A stretch of 64,000 nt of DNA from DYRB01 sp963709645 (GTDB lineage: Bacteria; Pseudomonadota; Gammaproteobacteria; Chromatiales; Chromatiaceae), in the NCBI GenBank assembly GCA_963709645.1, contig CAVPXP010000003.1, forward strand, positions 62,001 to 126,000, written 5' to 3'. The notes beneath the pieces are model-generated. The model was not told the DNA's origin. It saw only the letters and a program-made list of their open reading frames with translations, and made no database searches. This document shows positions 27,184-35,575 of the stretch, in pieces. The translations under genes and the position numbers were made by a program. Every line of letters begins with the position of its first letter. Position 1 is the stretch's first letter.

Positions 27184-28409
27184 GGCCGAGCCCCCACGGT
27201 CGCACCCGACCCCGTTTGGGACAGGCCCTGGGCCTCGCCGATCTCCTGCACCTTGAGCCCATCCACGGCATTGGGCAGGTGGGTCACCATCACCTGGGCT
27301 CCGGGGCCCAGCGCCTTGGCCCGCACCAGGACCTTGCTCACGCCGGTTTCCATCACCTCGCCCACCCGTTCGATAGGTACCACCTGGAGCCGGCCGTCCA
27401 CCACTGCAAAGATGCGCTCGCCCCCGTTGAGTGCGGCGAACGGCAAGGCAACTGTGTCCGCCGCAACGGGGCGCTCCAGGGTCAGATCGACGAAGGCCCC
27501 GAGGGGTAGGTCGGCGTCCGGCTCGAGACGCAGCAGGGCATCTACTCCACGGGCGTCAGCCTCGCCGGCAAGACGGTCGAGGGTGGCCCCAAAGGTCCGC
27601 CCGGCATAGCGGGCACTGGCCTTGAGGCGCTCACCCGACGCCAGGGCGGCCCGCAACTCCTCGCTGCGGTCCCCAGGAATCTTGGCCCGAAGATAGAGTC
27701 CGTCGTGGGGATAGAGCGTCAATATGGTTTGGTTGGGCTGGACCTGATCCCCGGCGGCCGCCTCCACCACCCCAATGCGCGCCGGGAAGGGGGCGACGAT
27801 TTCGCCACGGGCAGCATCGCGCTCCGCCTCCGCCAGCTTGGCCTCCAGCACGGCCAAGCGCGCCGGGTGCTCGGCGATCGCCTGCTCGCGCAGCGTCACG
27901 GCGAGCCGCGCCCTGGCCAACTGCTCGCGGGCCTGATCGACATCCGCTGCAGTGCCGAGGCGCTGGGCCTGCACCTTGTCCGCCCGCCCCAGGGCGGTCT
28001 CCGCCAGGTCCAACAAGGCCCGCTCCTGCTCCAGAGCCTCTTGGTCGTGGGAGAGTTTGAGCTGCTCCTTGGCGACCTCGGCGCGGGCCTGAGCCAGGCG
28101 CGGCTCCAGATCCTTTGGGTCCATGCGGGCCAGCAGGGCCCCGGCCTCCACACGCTCACCGTCGCGCACAGCTACGGTGATCAGGCGGCCTGCTACCGGG
28201 GCGGCAGCGCGGACACGGTCCGGGGCCTCGACTCGACCGAAGAGGGCGAGCACCGGCCGGTGCTGGGCCGGGGTGACGGATTCGGTCTCCACCCGCCAGA
28301 CGCGCTCCTGCGGTGTCGCGGCGGCGGGCCGGGGTCGGGTCGCCTTGAGGGCCATGAAGCCGGCGACGCCGAGGAGGACGATCAATAGGGGGAGAATTCG
28401 CCGCAGCAT
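27180..28409 (-). CDS. RND efflux periplasmic adaptor subunit (HlyD/AcrA-like)
   Basis: A 409-residue membrane-fusion protein: N-terminal membrane anchor (LPLLIVLLGVAGFMAL), a lipoyl-like half (RVEAPDRVRAAAPVAGRLI), a coiled-coil hairpin at about 95-195 rich in Ala/Glu/Arg, the second lipoyl half (IVAPFPARIGVVEAAAGDQV), then beta-barrel domains. It links the permease encoded directly downstream to an outer-membrane channel supplied from elsewhere. The 4-base overlap (ATGA) with the permease gene indicates coupled translation. First gene of the two-gene operon. Confidence 0.92.
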   Translation of the reverse strand: MLRRILPLLIVLLGVAGFMALKATRPRPAAATPQERVWRVETESVTPAQHRPVLALFGRVEAPDRVRAAAPVAGRLITVAVRDGERVEAGALLARMDPKDLEPRLAQARAEVAKEQLKLSHDQEALEQERALLDLAETALGRADKVQAQRLGTAADVDQAREQLARARLAVTLREQAIAEHPARLAVLEAKLAEAERDAARGEIVAPFPARIGVVEAAAGDQVQPNQTILTLYPHDGLYLRAKIPGDRSEELRAALASGERLKASARYAGRTFGATLDRLAGEADARGVDALLRLEPDADLPLGAFVDLTLERPVAADTVALPFAALNGGERIFAVVDGRLQVVPIERVGEVMETGVSKVLVRAKALGPGAQVMVTHLPNAVDGLKVQEIGEAQGLSQTGSGATVGARP

Positions 28410-28655
28410 TCGGGGTGCTCTTCGGAGGATGGAGGCGAGACCTTCGTCGGGGCGACGGGGACTTGGCTTGAGTCGAGCAGAGAGTTGGGGCTTTCGCCCC
28501 GTTGCCCAAGGTCCCTAGCACCGGCCAACCGCCGCTGCGGTGCGCACCGAAGGTTACCCCGCCCGCCGATGAACCGGCTGGGTTGTACCCGCCGGTCGTC
28601 CGACGACGGCCGAACCGGCTACCCCGATCCCCAGAGCACCCTTGGCCCTAATGCC

Positions 28656-29426
28656 TCAGTCGGACGCACCTTGGTCGGAGCCCGGCCGGCGCCTTTGCGC
28701 CAAGCGCTGGCGCCGTCGCACGAGGGTCAGCACCGGACCGGAGACTGCGTAGCCCATGAAGCCTAGGAAGAGAATCACCGGCGGCTGGATGAAGACCAGG
28801 GCGAAAACCAGCATCACGGCCACGGCCAGCATGAAGGGTACCCGCCCATGGACGTTCAGATCCTTGAAGCTGTGGAAACGGAAGTTGCTCACCATGAGCA
28901 GCCCTGCCATGATCGTGATCAAGGCGACGAACCAGGACACATCGGCCCCGACGACCCCAAAGTCCGTCCCGATCCAGACGGTCGAGGCGATGATTGCGGC
29001 CGCCGAGGGACTGGGCAGACCCTGGAAAAAGCGCTTGTCGGCAATGCCGACCTGGGTGTTGAAGCGGGCCAGACGGAGGGCTGCGGCCGCTGTGTAGACG
29101 AAGGCCGCGAGCCAGCCAACCTTGCCCAACCCGTTCAGGGCCCATTGGTAGGCCACGAGGCCGGGGGCCACTCCGAAGGCGACCATATCCGAGAGGCTGT
29201 CGTACTCGGCCCCGAAGTCGCTCTGCGTATGGGTCAAACGGGCTACGCGCCCGTCGAGCCCATCCAAGATCATGGCGGCGAAGATGGCGACGGCTGCCGG
29301 CTCGAAGCGCCCCTGATTGGCGGCGACCACCGCATAGAAACCCGCGAACAGGGCCGCCGTCGTGAAGAGGTTAGGCAGCAGGTAGATGCCGCGCGGGCGC
29401 TTGGGTCTCGGTGCTTCTTCTTCCAT
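28656..29426 (-). CDS. pssA: CDP-diacylglycerol--serine O-phosphatidyltransferase
   Basis: Integral membrane enzyme making phosphatidylserine from CDP-diacylglycerol and serine, the step before phosphatidylethanolamine. The CDP-alcohol phosphotransferase signature is complete: DGLDGRVAR at 55-63, then G72, D76 and D80 in FGAEYDSLSD. About seven hydrophobic segments follow through residue 235 and the tail is basic. The 256-residue length fits the subclass II (Bacillus-like) enzyme. ATG 29426 (MEEEAPRPKRPRG) was chosen; an upstream extension lacks conservation features. It is divergent from hoxE across about 317 bases. Confidence 0.92.
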   Translation of the reverse strand: MEEEAPRPKRPRGIYLLPNLFTTAALFAGFYAVVAANQGRFEPAAVAIFAAMILDGLDGRVARLTHTQSDFGAEYDSLSDMVAFGVAPGLVAYQWALNGLGKVGWLAAFVYTAAAALRLARFNTQVGIADKRFFQGLPSPSAAAIIASTVWIGTDFGVVGADVSWFVALITIMAGLLMVSNFRFHSFKDLNVHGRVPFMLAVAVMLVFALVFIQPPVILFLGFMGYAVSGPVLTLVRRRQRLAQRRRPGSDQGASD

Positions 29427-29743
29427 CGCTCCAGCTCCGGCGGGGTAGGCAGGCAGCGCGGAGTATACCGGCGGCCGGCTCGGGGCAAAAGGAACGCCAA
29501 TCCCGGCTTGGACCGGGCTATCATGTGGCACCAGGGCAGGATGCTGAATCAAGCCGATGGCGCCTCGATTCCCTGGGGGCAGAGGGTGCTACGCAGGTCA
29601 TCCGTGCCCGCTGGTCTGATCCGGTCCAGGCCGGGCCATCCTGGCCTGCTTCATCCGGCGGTGTACTGTCGCTGTGCTCGCCGCTCCACGGCCCAGCGTG
29701 GTTCCGTCACCGCCGTATTCCTCAATTATCCGCCGGAGGGGAT
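29427..29743. other. Divergent intergenic region between pssA and hoxE
   Basis: No gene is seen in this 317-base gap. It must hold the promoters of both divergent genes. A clear ribosome-binding sequence (GGAGGGG, about 29735-29741) sits just before the hoxE ATG. No obvious FNR- or NtrC-type site was recognised. Confidence 0.5.
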
Positions 29744-30241
29744 ATGTCTTTGCAGCATGCCAAGCCCGCGCCGCCCAGCGATGACAAGCGCTGGAAGATC
29801 ATCAACGCCACGATGCGCCGCAACGGCTACGCGGACCACGCCCTGATCGAGGCCCTGCACGGGGTCCAAGACGCCTTCGGCTACCTCGACGAGTCCTCGA
29901 TGCGCTTCGTCGCCGAGTCCCTGGACCTGCCCCTGTCCAAGGTCTTCGGGGTAGCAACCTTCTATCACCTGTTCATGCTCAAGCCCAAGGGGCGCCACGC
30001 CTGCGTGGTCTGCACCGGAACGGCGTGCTACATCAAGGGTGCCGGCGGACTCATTGAGGACATCGAGCAGCGCTTTGGGGTCAACCCGGGCGAGACGACG
30101 CCGGACGATGCCCTGTCGGTCCTCAGCGCCCGCTGCGTCGGGGCCTGCGGTCTGGCCCCAGCGGTGGTCCTGGACGGCGACGTGCTGGGCAAGGTGACTG
30201 GCCCCGACCTGGTGGCACGACTCAAGGAGATCGCGGTATGA
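29744..30241 (+). CDS. hoxE: Bidirectional [NiFe] hydrogenase diaphorase subunit HoxE (NuoE-like)
   Basis: A 165-residue [2Fe-2S] thioredoxin-fold subunit of the NuoE/HoxE type. The four cluster ligands are visible at C90, C95 (CTGTAC), C131 and C135 (CVGAC). The helical N-terminal part and VFGVATFYHLFMLKPKG are characteristic. HoxE passes electrons between the HoxFU diaphorase and other carriers in pentameric hydrogenases of cyanobacteria and Thiocapsa. The stop overlaps the hoxF start (ATGA at 30238-30241). A longer frame upstream of ATG 29744 has no conservation. NAD-dependent formate dehydrogenase FdsG is the closest alternative, but the partner is clearly HoxF-like. Confidence 0.9.
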   Translation: MSLQHAKPAPPSDDKRWKIINATMRRNGYADHALIEALHGVQDAFGYLDESSMRFVAESLDLPLSKVFGVATFYHLFMLKPKGRHACVVCTGTACYIKGAGGLIEDIEQRFGVNPGETTPDDALSVLSARCVGACGLAPAVVLDGDVLGKVTGPDLVARLKEIAV

Positions 30242-31839
30242 ATCTCGACGACCTGGCCGACATGGCCGAAGGGGTCCGCGCCCTGGACGCAGACCTGGAG
30301 CACGAGGTACGGGTGTGCATGGCCGCGAGTTGCCAGTCCTCCGGGGCGCCCCCAGTCTTTGATGCGCTCAAGGGCGCCATCCCCGAGGGGCACGGCTGCA
30401 AGGTGAAGGGGGTGGGGTGCATGGGACTCTGCTCCGCCGGGCCCCTGGTGGCCGTCCAATCCAAGGGCGCGGACGAGCCGATCCTCTATCGCGACGTGGC
30501 CGCAGGCGACGCCGCCGACATCGCCGCCAGTCTGGGCGGTGCGCCCTTGGAGCGGTTGCGCCAGCCCTTGGAGGCGCCCTTCTTTGCCTGCCAGCAAAAG
30601 ATCGTGCTGGAGAACTCCGGGGTCATCGACCCGGAGAGCTTCAAAGGCTACATCGCCGTCGGGGGCTACTCCGGGATGGTCAGGGCCCTGACCGAGATGA
30701 CCCCGACCGAGGTCCTGCGCGAAATGACCGCCAGCGGGCTGCGCGGGCGTGGCGGCGGCGGCTACCCGACAGGACTCAAGTGGTCCACGGTCGCCAAGAT
30801 GCCGGCGAACCAGAAATACGTCATCTGCAACGCCGACGAGGGCGACCCCGGCGCCTTCATGGATCGCGCGGTCCTAGAGTCCGACCCCCACCGAGTCTTG
30901 GAGGGCATGGCCATCGCCGCCTATGCCATCGGGGCCAACAAGGGCTATGTCTACGTGCGCGCCGAATATCCCTTGGCGGTGGAACGGCTCAAGACCGCCA
31001 TCCGCAAGGCGAAACGCTCCGGCTTCCTCGGGGCACACATCTGCGAGACGCAGTTCAACTTCGAAGTCGAGATCCGGCTCGGAGCAGGCGCCTTCGTGTG
31101 CGGTGAGGAGACGGCGCTGATGGCCTCCATCGAGGGCGGTCGCGGCCAGCCGCGCCCGCGCCCCCCCTACCCTGCGGAATCCGGACTCTGGGGCTCTCCG
31201 ACCCTGATCAACAATGTCGAGACCTTCGCCAACGTCGCCCCCATCGTCCGCAACGGCGGTGAGTGGTTTTCAAGCATCGGGACAGAGCATTCCAAAGGGA
31301 CCAAGGTCTTCGCCCTGGCGGGGCGGATCCGCAACACGGGCCTCATCGAGGTCCCGATGGGCACCCGGCTACGCGACATCATCGAGGACATTGGCGGCGG
31401 CATCCCCGACGGGCGCACCTTCAAGGCGGTCCAAACCGGCGGTCCCTCCGGGGGCTGCATCCCGGAGGGGCACCTGGACACCCCGGTGGACTACGATAGC
31501 CTCAAGACCTTGGGTACCATGATGGGCTCCGGCGGCATGATCGTCATGGACGACACTTCCTCCATGGTGGACGTAGCCCGGTACTTTATGGAGTTCTGCA
31601 TGAGTGAGTCCTGCGGCAAGTGCACCCCCTGCCGTGCCGGGACCTACCAGATGCACGGACTCTTGACCCGGATCGCCAAGTCCCAGGGGACCCACGCCGA
31701 CCTCGCCCTGCTGGAAGACCTCTGCGAGGTGGTGCAAGCCACCAGCCTATGCGGACTGGGGCAGACGGCCCCCAATCCCGTGCTGAGCACGCTCCGCTAC
31801 TTCCGCGGGGAGTATGAGGAGAAGCTCGCGGGCACTTGA
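30238..31839 (+). CDS. hoxF: Bidirectional [NiFe] hydrogenase diaphorase subunit HoxF (NuoF-like)
   Basis: A 533-residue NAD(H)-, FMN- and Fe-S-binding diaphorase subunit. The N-terminal thioredoxin-like domain carries [2Fe-2S] ligands C27, C32, C61 and C65. The 51-kDa domain follows, with the FMN/NADH loop GRGGGGYPTGLKW near 170 and CNADEGDPGAFMDR near 200. An SLBB segment is next, and the C-terminal [4Fe-4S] motif SCGKCTPCR near 458 pairs with SLCGLGQTAPNP. The sequence strongly resembles cyanobacterial HoxF as I know it, including QPFF-like linker and TPAEV-like segments. The genes normally next, hoxU, hoxY and hoxH, are not present; an unrelated small membrane protein gene follows. HoxEF could act with hoxUYH encoded elsewhere or with another redox partner. 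Confidence 0.92.
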   Translation: MNLDDLADMAEGVRALDADLEHEVRVCMAASCQSSGAPPVFDALKGAIPEGHGCKVKGVGCMGLCSAGPLVAVQSKGADEPILYRDVAAGDAADIAASLGGAPLERLRQPLEAPFFACQQKIVLENSGVIDPESFKGYIAVGGYSGMVRALTEMTPTEVLREMTASGLRGRGGGGYPTGLKWSTVAKMPANQKYVICNADEGDPGAFMDRAVLESDPHRVLEGMAIAAYAIGANKGYVYVRAEYPLAVERLKTAIRKAKRSGFLGAHICETQFNFEVEIRLGAGAFVCGEETALMASIEGGRGQPRPRPPYPAESGLWGSPTLINNVETFANVAPIVRNGGEWFSSIGTEHSKGTKVFALAGRIRNTGLIEVPMGTRLRDIIEDIGGGIPDGRTFKAVQTGGPSGGCIPEGHLDTPVDYDSLKTLGTMMGSGGMIVMDDTSSMVDVARYFMEFCMSESCGKCTPCRAGTYQMHGLLTRIAKSQGTHADLALLEDLCEVVQATSLCGLGQTAPNPVLSTLRYFRGEYEEKLAGT

Positions 31840-32021
31840 CCGGAAGCGCTGGCTGGGATGGACGCACAGACGAACCATCGGGGCGGTGCCCGCAGGCGCC
31901 AGGTGATCTTTGCCATTCCCCCAGAGCTTGTTAGTATGGCCACCCGAACTGGGAGGCCCGAGCATGGTGCCTCCAATCTACTGCCAGGTGACATCAGCGG
32001 TATCCCAGCCACAAAGCCACC

Positions 32022-32282
32022 ATGCCGAGAGACGACTTCGCCCGCCTGGAGCGCCGCTGGCGCGAACAGCCCCTGTTCTTGCCGCGTCGCCGGCATCTGC
32101 CGCTATGGCCCCTGGTCATCGCCCTGCTCTGCGTCGCGGTGACGTTGGGCTCGATGCTCTTCGATCAGGAGCAGCTAGCAGGCATGATCGCCGGAGCTGA
32201 GAAGGCCTTCAACGCCCATGCGACCCCGGCCACAACACAGAGCGAACCTGTCGCTGGCGCGCCGCCGCCTGGCGGCCGCTGA
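32022..32282 (+). CDS. Small membrane protein, hypothetical
   Basis: An 86-residue protein with an Arg-rich cytoplasmic N-terminus (RLERRWREQPLFLPRRRH), one membrane helix at about 29-47 (LVIALLCVAVTLGSML) and a Pro/Ala-rich periplasmic tail. The positive-inside pattern is convincing. It lies on the hoxEF strand about 180 bases downstream of hoxF, and could be a separate unit. No family recognised; other frames here look less coding-like. Confidence 0.6.
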   Translation: MPRDDFARLERRWREQPLFLPRRRHLPLWPLVIALLCVAVTLGSMLFDQEQLAGMIAGAEKAFNAHATPATTQSEPVAGAPPPGGR

Positions 32283-32359
32283 CCCCCAGTGCGATGTCGC
32301 GGCCCGCGGGCAGGCTCGTTTCCGGGCCGGAGCAGGGTTCTGGATCGGACCATCCCATC

Positions 32360-32788
32360 CTAGCTGGCCTCAGGCTTCAATGACCGGCAGGCAGGACAAA
32401 CGCCGTAGATGACCAGCGAATGATCCTCGATGCTGAAGCCATGCCGCCGCGCAATGGCCTCCTGACGGGCCTCGATGGTGGCTTCCACAAACTCCACCAC
32501 CTTTCCGCAACGCACACAGACCAGGTGATCGTGGTGACTGCCTCGGTTGAGCTCGAAGACCGACTGACCGCCCTCGAAATGGTGCCGGGTCACCAGGCCC
32601 GCTCCCTCGAACTGGGTCAAGACGCGGTAGACAGTGGCGAGACCGACGTCCTCGGCGGCGTCGAGCAGGGCCTTGTAGACATCCTCGGCGCTGAGGTGCC
32701 GCCGGTCGCTGTGCTCCAATACAGCCAAGATCTTGACGCGCGGGCCCGTGACCTTCAGACCCGCTTCTCTAATCTGTTGATGCTCCAA
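32360..32788 (-). CDS. fur: Ferric uptake regulator Fur
   Basis: A 142-residue Fur repressor: N-terminal winged helix (TGPRVKILAVLEHSDRRHLS, then LATVYRVLTQFEGAGLV), then the metal-sensing dimerisation domain with HHDHLVCVRCGK and CPAC, which supply the His and Cys ligands. The wing-helix segment and the SAEDVYKALLD stretch are typical of Fur rather than Zur or PerR. Gene order fur (minus) divergent from bamE (plus) is conserved in gammaproteobacteria. The 101-base gap holds both promoters and a GGTATGATACC palindrome at 32876-32886. Confidence 0.95.
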   Translation of the reverse strand: MEHQQIREAGLKVTGPRVKILAVLEHSDRRHLSAEDVYKALLDAAEDVGLATVYRVLTQFEGAGLVTRHHFEGGQSVFELNRGSHHDHLVCVRCGKVVEFVEATIEARQEAIARRHGFSIEDHSLVIYGVCPACRSLKPEAS

Positions 32789-32889
32789 ATCCTACCTCCC
32801 CGCACCCTTCACCAGAAACAGCGAACCGTGCCCCTGATGGGGCCTCTGAGTTATCATCGCCGACTAAGCCGCCCCGGTATGATACCAAG

Positions 32890-33375
32890 ATGCGAAACCC
32901 TCTCACTTCCCCTGTGTTCCTGACCCTGTTCGCCCTGACCGGGTGTTCGAGCACCCCCACCGAGGACGTCTACCGAACCTCGACCCTCGATCGACTGCCA
33001 TTCGTCTACAAGATGGCAGTGCAACAGGGCAACCTCGTGACCGAGGAGATGGTCGACGCCCTCCAGCCCGGGATGAACAAGCGCCAGGTCCGCTACCTGC
33101 TCGGTACGCCGCTGCTCATGGACATGTTCCACCAGGACAGATGGGACTACACCTACACCCTCCAACGGGGGCATGATCCGATGCAGGTCAAGCGCCTGAC
33201 CGTTTGGTTCCAGGACGATGCCTTGGTCCGGGTCGACGGGGATATCAAGCCAGACCCCCAGCGAACCGCCAGCCAGACGCAGCCCGAGATCGTGGTGTCG
33301 GTGCCGGATTGGAAGGACAATCGCGGGTTCTTGACTCGGGCCATGACAACCATCGGCCTCGAAAGCACCCGTTAG
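32890..33375 (+). CDS. bamE: Outer membrane protein assembly factor BamE (OmlA/SmpA lipoprotein)
   Basis: A 161-residue lipoprotein of the beta-barrel assembly (Bam) complex. The lipobox LTGC gives a mature N-terminal Cys19. The BamE core follows: VQQGNLVTEEMVDALQPGMN, then the KRQVRYLLGTPLL helix and the DRWDYTYTLQRG strand. The C-terminal extension after residue 115 is longer than in E. coli BamE, as in many Chromatiales. It sits divergent to fur and convergent with rnfH, the usual arrangement. Confidence 0.93.
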   Translation: MRNPLTSPVFLTLFALTGCSSTPTEDVYRTSTLDRLPFVYKMAVQQGNLVTEEMVDALQPGMNKRQVRYLLGTPLLMDMFHQDRWDYTYTLQRGHDPMQVKRLTVWFQDDALVRVDGDIKPDPQRTASQTQPEIVVSVPDWKDNRGFLTRAMTTIGLESTR

Positions 33376-33427
33376 GCGACCCAGGCCCCTGCCCGGATCG
33401 AGGTCACCCGGGGCCTCACTCCTTGCG

Positions 33428-33754
33428 CTAGTCGCCGCCGGAGGCCTCACCCGCGCCCTTGCGCATCCCTTTACCCTCGGCAGCACGCTTCTTGCGCTGC
33501 TCCTTGGGATCAGCGATCAACGGACGGTAGATCTCCACCCGATCCCCCGGTGCCAGAATCTGATCCGGCGAGATCAGCTTGCCGTAGATGCCCACCTTGT
33601 TGACCGCGAGGTCGATTTCCGGGAACTGGCGCGTCACCCCGGATCGCTCGATCGCCTCCCGAGCGGTCAAGCCCATGTCACCGGTCACCGGGATCAACGC
33701 CTGCGCCTGCTCGCGGGCGTAGGCGACCTCGACCTCGATATGCTGTTCAGCCAC
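33428..33754 (-). CDS. rnfH: RnfH family protein (RatB, UPF0125)
   Basis: A 108-residue ubiquitin-fold protein of the RnfH/RatB family with the strand VAEQHIEVEVAYA, the core YGKLISPDQILAPGDRVEIYRPL and a Lys/Arg-rich tail (DPKEQRKKRAAEGKG). The start is GTG 33754, which overlaps the ratA stop by 8 bases; an upstream frame extension to 33826 re-reads ratA. Despite the name, the family is not proven to be part of the Rnf complex. Gene pair ratA-rnfH near bamE is conserved in gammaproteobacteria. Confidence 0.92.
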   Translation of the reverse strand: MAEQHIEVEVAYAREQAQALIPVTGDMGLTAREAIERSGVTRQFPEIDLAVNKVGIYGKLISPDQILAPGDRVEIYRPLIADPKEQRKKRAAEGKGMRKGAGEASGGD

Positions 33755-34181
33755 GGTACACCTCTCTGGCTCTCTTACAAAAGCTATCCACCAGGGTATT
33801 GGCAATCTGGTGAAAGACCGGCCCAAAGGCCCTGTCGATCAATGGCCCCGAAAACTCGAACTCCAACTCCAGCTCGACCTTGCAGGCGTCATCCCTCAAC
33901 GCTGTGAATCGCCAGCCCCCGTGCAGCCTGCGAAAGGGGCCATCCAGCAGCGCGATCTCCATCCAGCGATCGCGCTCAAAGCGATTGCAGGTGCTAAAGC
34001 TCTGGTGGATCCCAAGGCGCGCGATCTCGATGCGCCCGCAGATCTGGTCTTCGGTCTCGGAGATCACCTCGGCTCTGTGGCACCAGGGCAGAAAGTGCGG
34101 ATAGTCCACCACCCCGTAGACCAGGTCGAACATCTGCCCCGACGAATAAGGGACCAGAGCCGATTTTCGAACCACCGCCAC
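33747..34181 (-). CDS. ratA: RatA family START-domain protein (ubiquinone-binding Coq10-like)
   Basis: A protein of about 144 residues with the polyketide-cyclase/START fold. Landmarks are VRKSALVPYSSGQMFDLVYG, DYPHFLPWCHRAEVI and the C-terminal helix FHQIANTLVDSFCKRA. Family members are homologous to Coq10, which binds ubiquinone; E. coli RatA was also reported to act on ribosome association. The start is GTG 34181 or GTG 34175; neither has a clear ribosome-binding site. The NSS symporter stop (34184) lies 2 bases upstream, so this gene is read from the same message. The usual upstream partner smpB is absent here. Confidence 0.9.
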   Translation of the reverse strand: MAVVRKSALVPYSSGQMFDLVYGVVDYPHFLPWCHRAEVISETEDQICGRIEIARLGIHQSFSTCNRFERDRWMEIALLDGPFRRLHGGWRFTALRDDACKVELELEFEFSGPLIDRAFGPVFHQIANTLVDSFCKRAREVYRG

Positions 34182-34183
34182 GA

Positions 34184-35569
34184 TCAGGCCAGCCCGATCA
34201 CTTTGAACAATCCCACCCCATTGAGCAAGACCAGCGCAACGGCCAGAGGGGCGACGTAACGAATCAGGAAACGCCACAGCCGGTAGCCGAACCCGTCACC
34301 GCCGCCCAACTCGTCCAGGGTGGCGCTTCGCGGCAGGACCCAGCCGGCGAAGACGGCGATGAGAATCCCGCCCAGGGGCAAGAGGATGTTGGCGGTGAGG
34401 TAGTCGAAGAGGTCCAGGACCCCCTTGCCAACGACCGTATAACCGGACCAAAGATTGAGCGAGAGCAGACAGGCGATACCCAGCAGCCAGGCCCCGGTTC
34501 CTCCGAGGATTGCGGCGCGCACCCGCGAAAAGCCTCGATTCTCCACCAGCCAGGCGACCGCCGGTTCTAGGATCGAGATGGACGAGGTCCAGGCGGCAAA
34601 GACCAGCAGGACGAAAAACAGGGCCCCGAAGAAGGACCCGCCGGTGATCTCGCCGAACGCGATGGGCAGGGTGACGAAGATGAGCCCGGGGCCACTGCCC
34701 GGTTCGAGCCCGTGCGCGAAGACGATGGGGAAGATGGCCAGCCCGGCGAGCAGGGCCACCAGGGTGTCCGTGGCTGCGATCATCACGGAGCTCCGCGCAA
34801 TGGAGGCATCGTGCCGAAGGTAGGACCCGTAGACCATGATGGCCCCCATGCCCAGGCTCAGGCTGAAGAAGGCCTGACCCATGGCGCTGAGGATCGCCTC
34901 TCCGCCCTTGTCCTGCAGCCGGGCAAAATCCGGGGCGAAGAGATAATGGACGGCAGCGCTTAGGTCTCCGGCCCAGCCGGCATAAACAACCATAACCAGC
35001 AGCAGGACGAACAGGGCTGGCATCAGCCACTTCACGGCCTGCTCCAGGCCGCTGGCGACGCCCCGGGCGACCACCATGACCGTCAGGACCATGAAGATGG
35101 TTTGCCAGGCGAGCAGTGCCTCCGGGTTGCCCACAAAGCCATCGAACATGGCCTTGGAGCCCGCGGCGTCGATCCCAGTGAAGGCACCGCCTGCCGCTCG
35201 CACCACATAGCCGAGGGTCCAGCCAGCGATGACGCTGTAGAAGGAGAGGATGAAGAACCCCGAGAGGATGCCCATCCATCCGAGCAGGGACCAGGCAGGC
35301 GTCTTGCCCTCACGCTCCGCCAGCGTCCGCATGGTGTTGATGGGGCTCTGACGCCCCCTCCGGCCCAGCAGGATCTCGGCCATCATGATGGGGATGCCGA
35401 TCCCCGCCACGCACAGCAGATAGACCAACACGAAGGCGCCGCCGCCGTACTCCCCTGCGGTGTAGGGGAAGCGCCAGATATTGCCGAGCCCGACTGCCGA
35501 GCCCGAGGCAGCCAGGATGAAGGCCAGCCTGGTGGACCACATGCCGTGGATGGACGCCGTCGCCGTCAT
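34184..35569 (-). CDS. Sodium-dependent transporter of the neurotransmitter:sodium symporter family
   Basis: A 461-residue LeuT-fold Na+ symporter with about 11-12 membrane helices. The first helix contains ASGSAVGLGNIWRFPYTAGE, the classical Na+ and substrate-binding unwound region of the family. Amino acids are the usual substrates for bacterial members; the exact one is unknown. The start ATG 35569 is close to the glmM stop, about 6 bases away. The gene therefore appears inserted into the glmM to ratA stretch and co-transcribed with both, which is unusual. Confidence 0.93.
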   Translation of the reverse strand: MTATASIHGMWSTRLAFILAASGSAVGLGNIWRFPYTAGEYGGGAFVLVYLLCVAGIGIPIMMAEILLGRRGRQSPINTMRTLAEREGKTPAWSLLGWMGILSGFFILSFYSVIAGWTLGYVVRAAGGAFTGIDAAGSKAMFDGFVGNPEALLAWQTIFMVLTVMVVARGVASGLEQAVKWLMPALFVLLLVMVVYAGWAGDLSAAVHYLFAPDFARLQDKGGEAILSAMGQAFFSLSLGMGAIMVYGSYLRHDASIARSSVMIAATDTLVALLAGLAIFPIVFAHGLEPGSGPGLIFVTLPIAFGEITGGSFFGALFFVLLVFAAWTSSISILEPAVAWLVENRGFSRVRAAILGGTGAWLLGIACLLSLNLWSGYTVVGKGVLDLFDYLTANILLPLGGILIAVFAGWVLPRSATLDELGGGDGFGYRLWRFLIRYVAPLAVALVLLNGVGLFKVIGLA

Positions 35570-35575
35570 GTCGAC

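Noticed and set aside
32876..32886. GGTATGATACC palindrome as a Fur box
   Set aside because: It is much shorter than the 19-bp Fur consensus and does not match it; it could equally be part of a -10 element.
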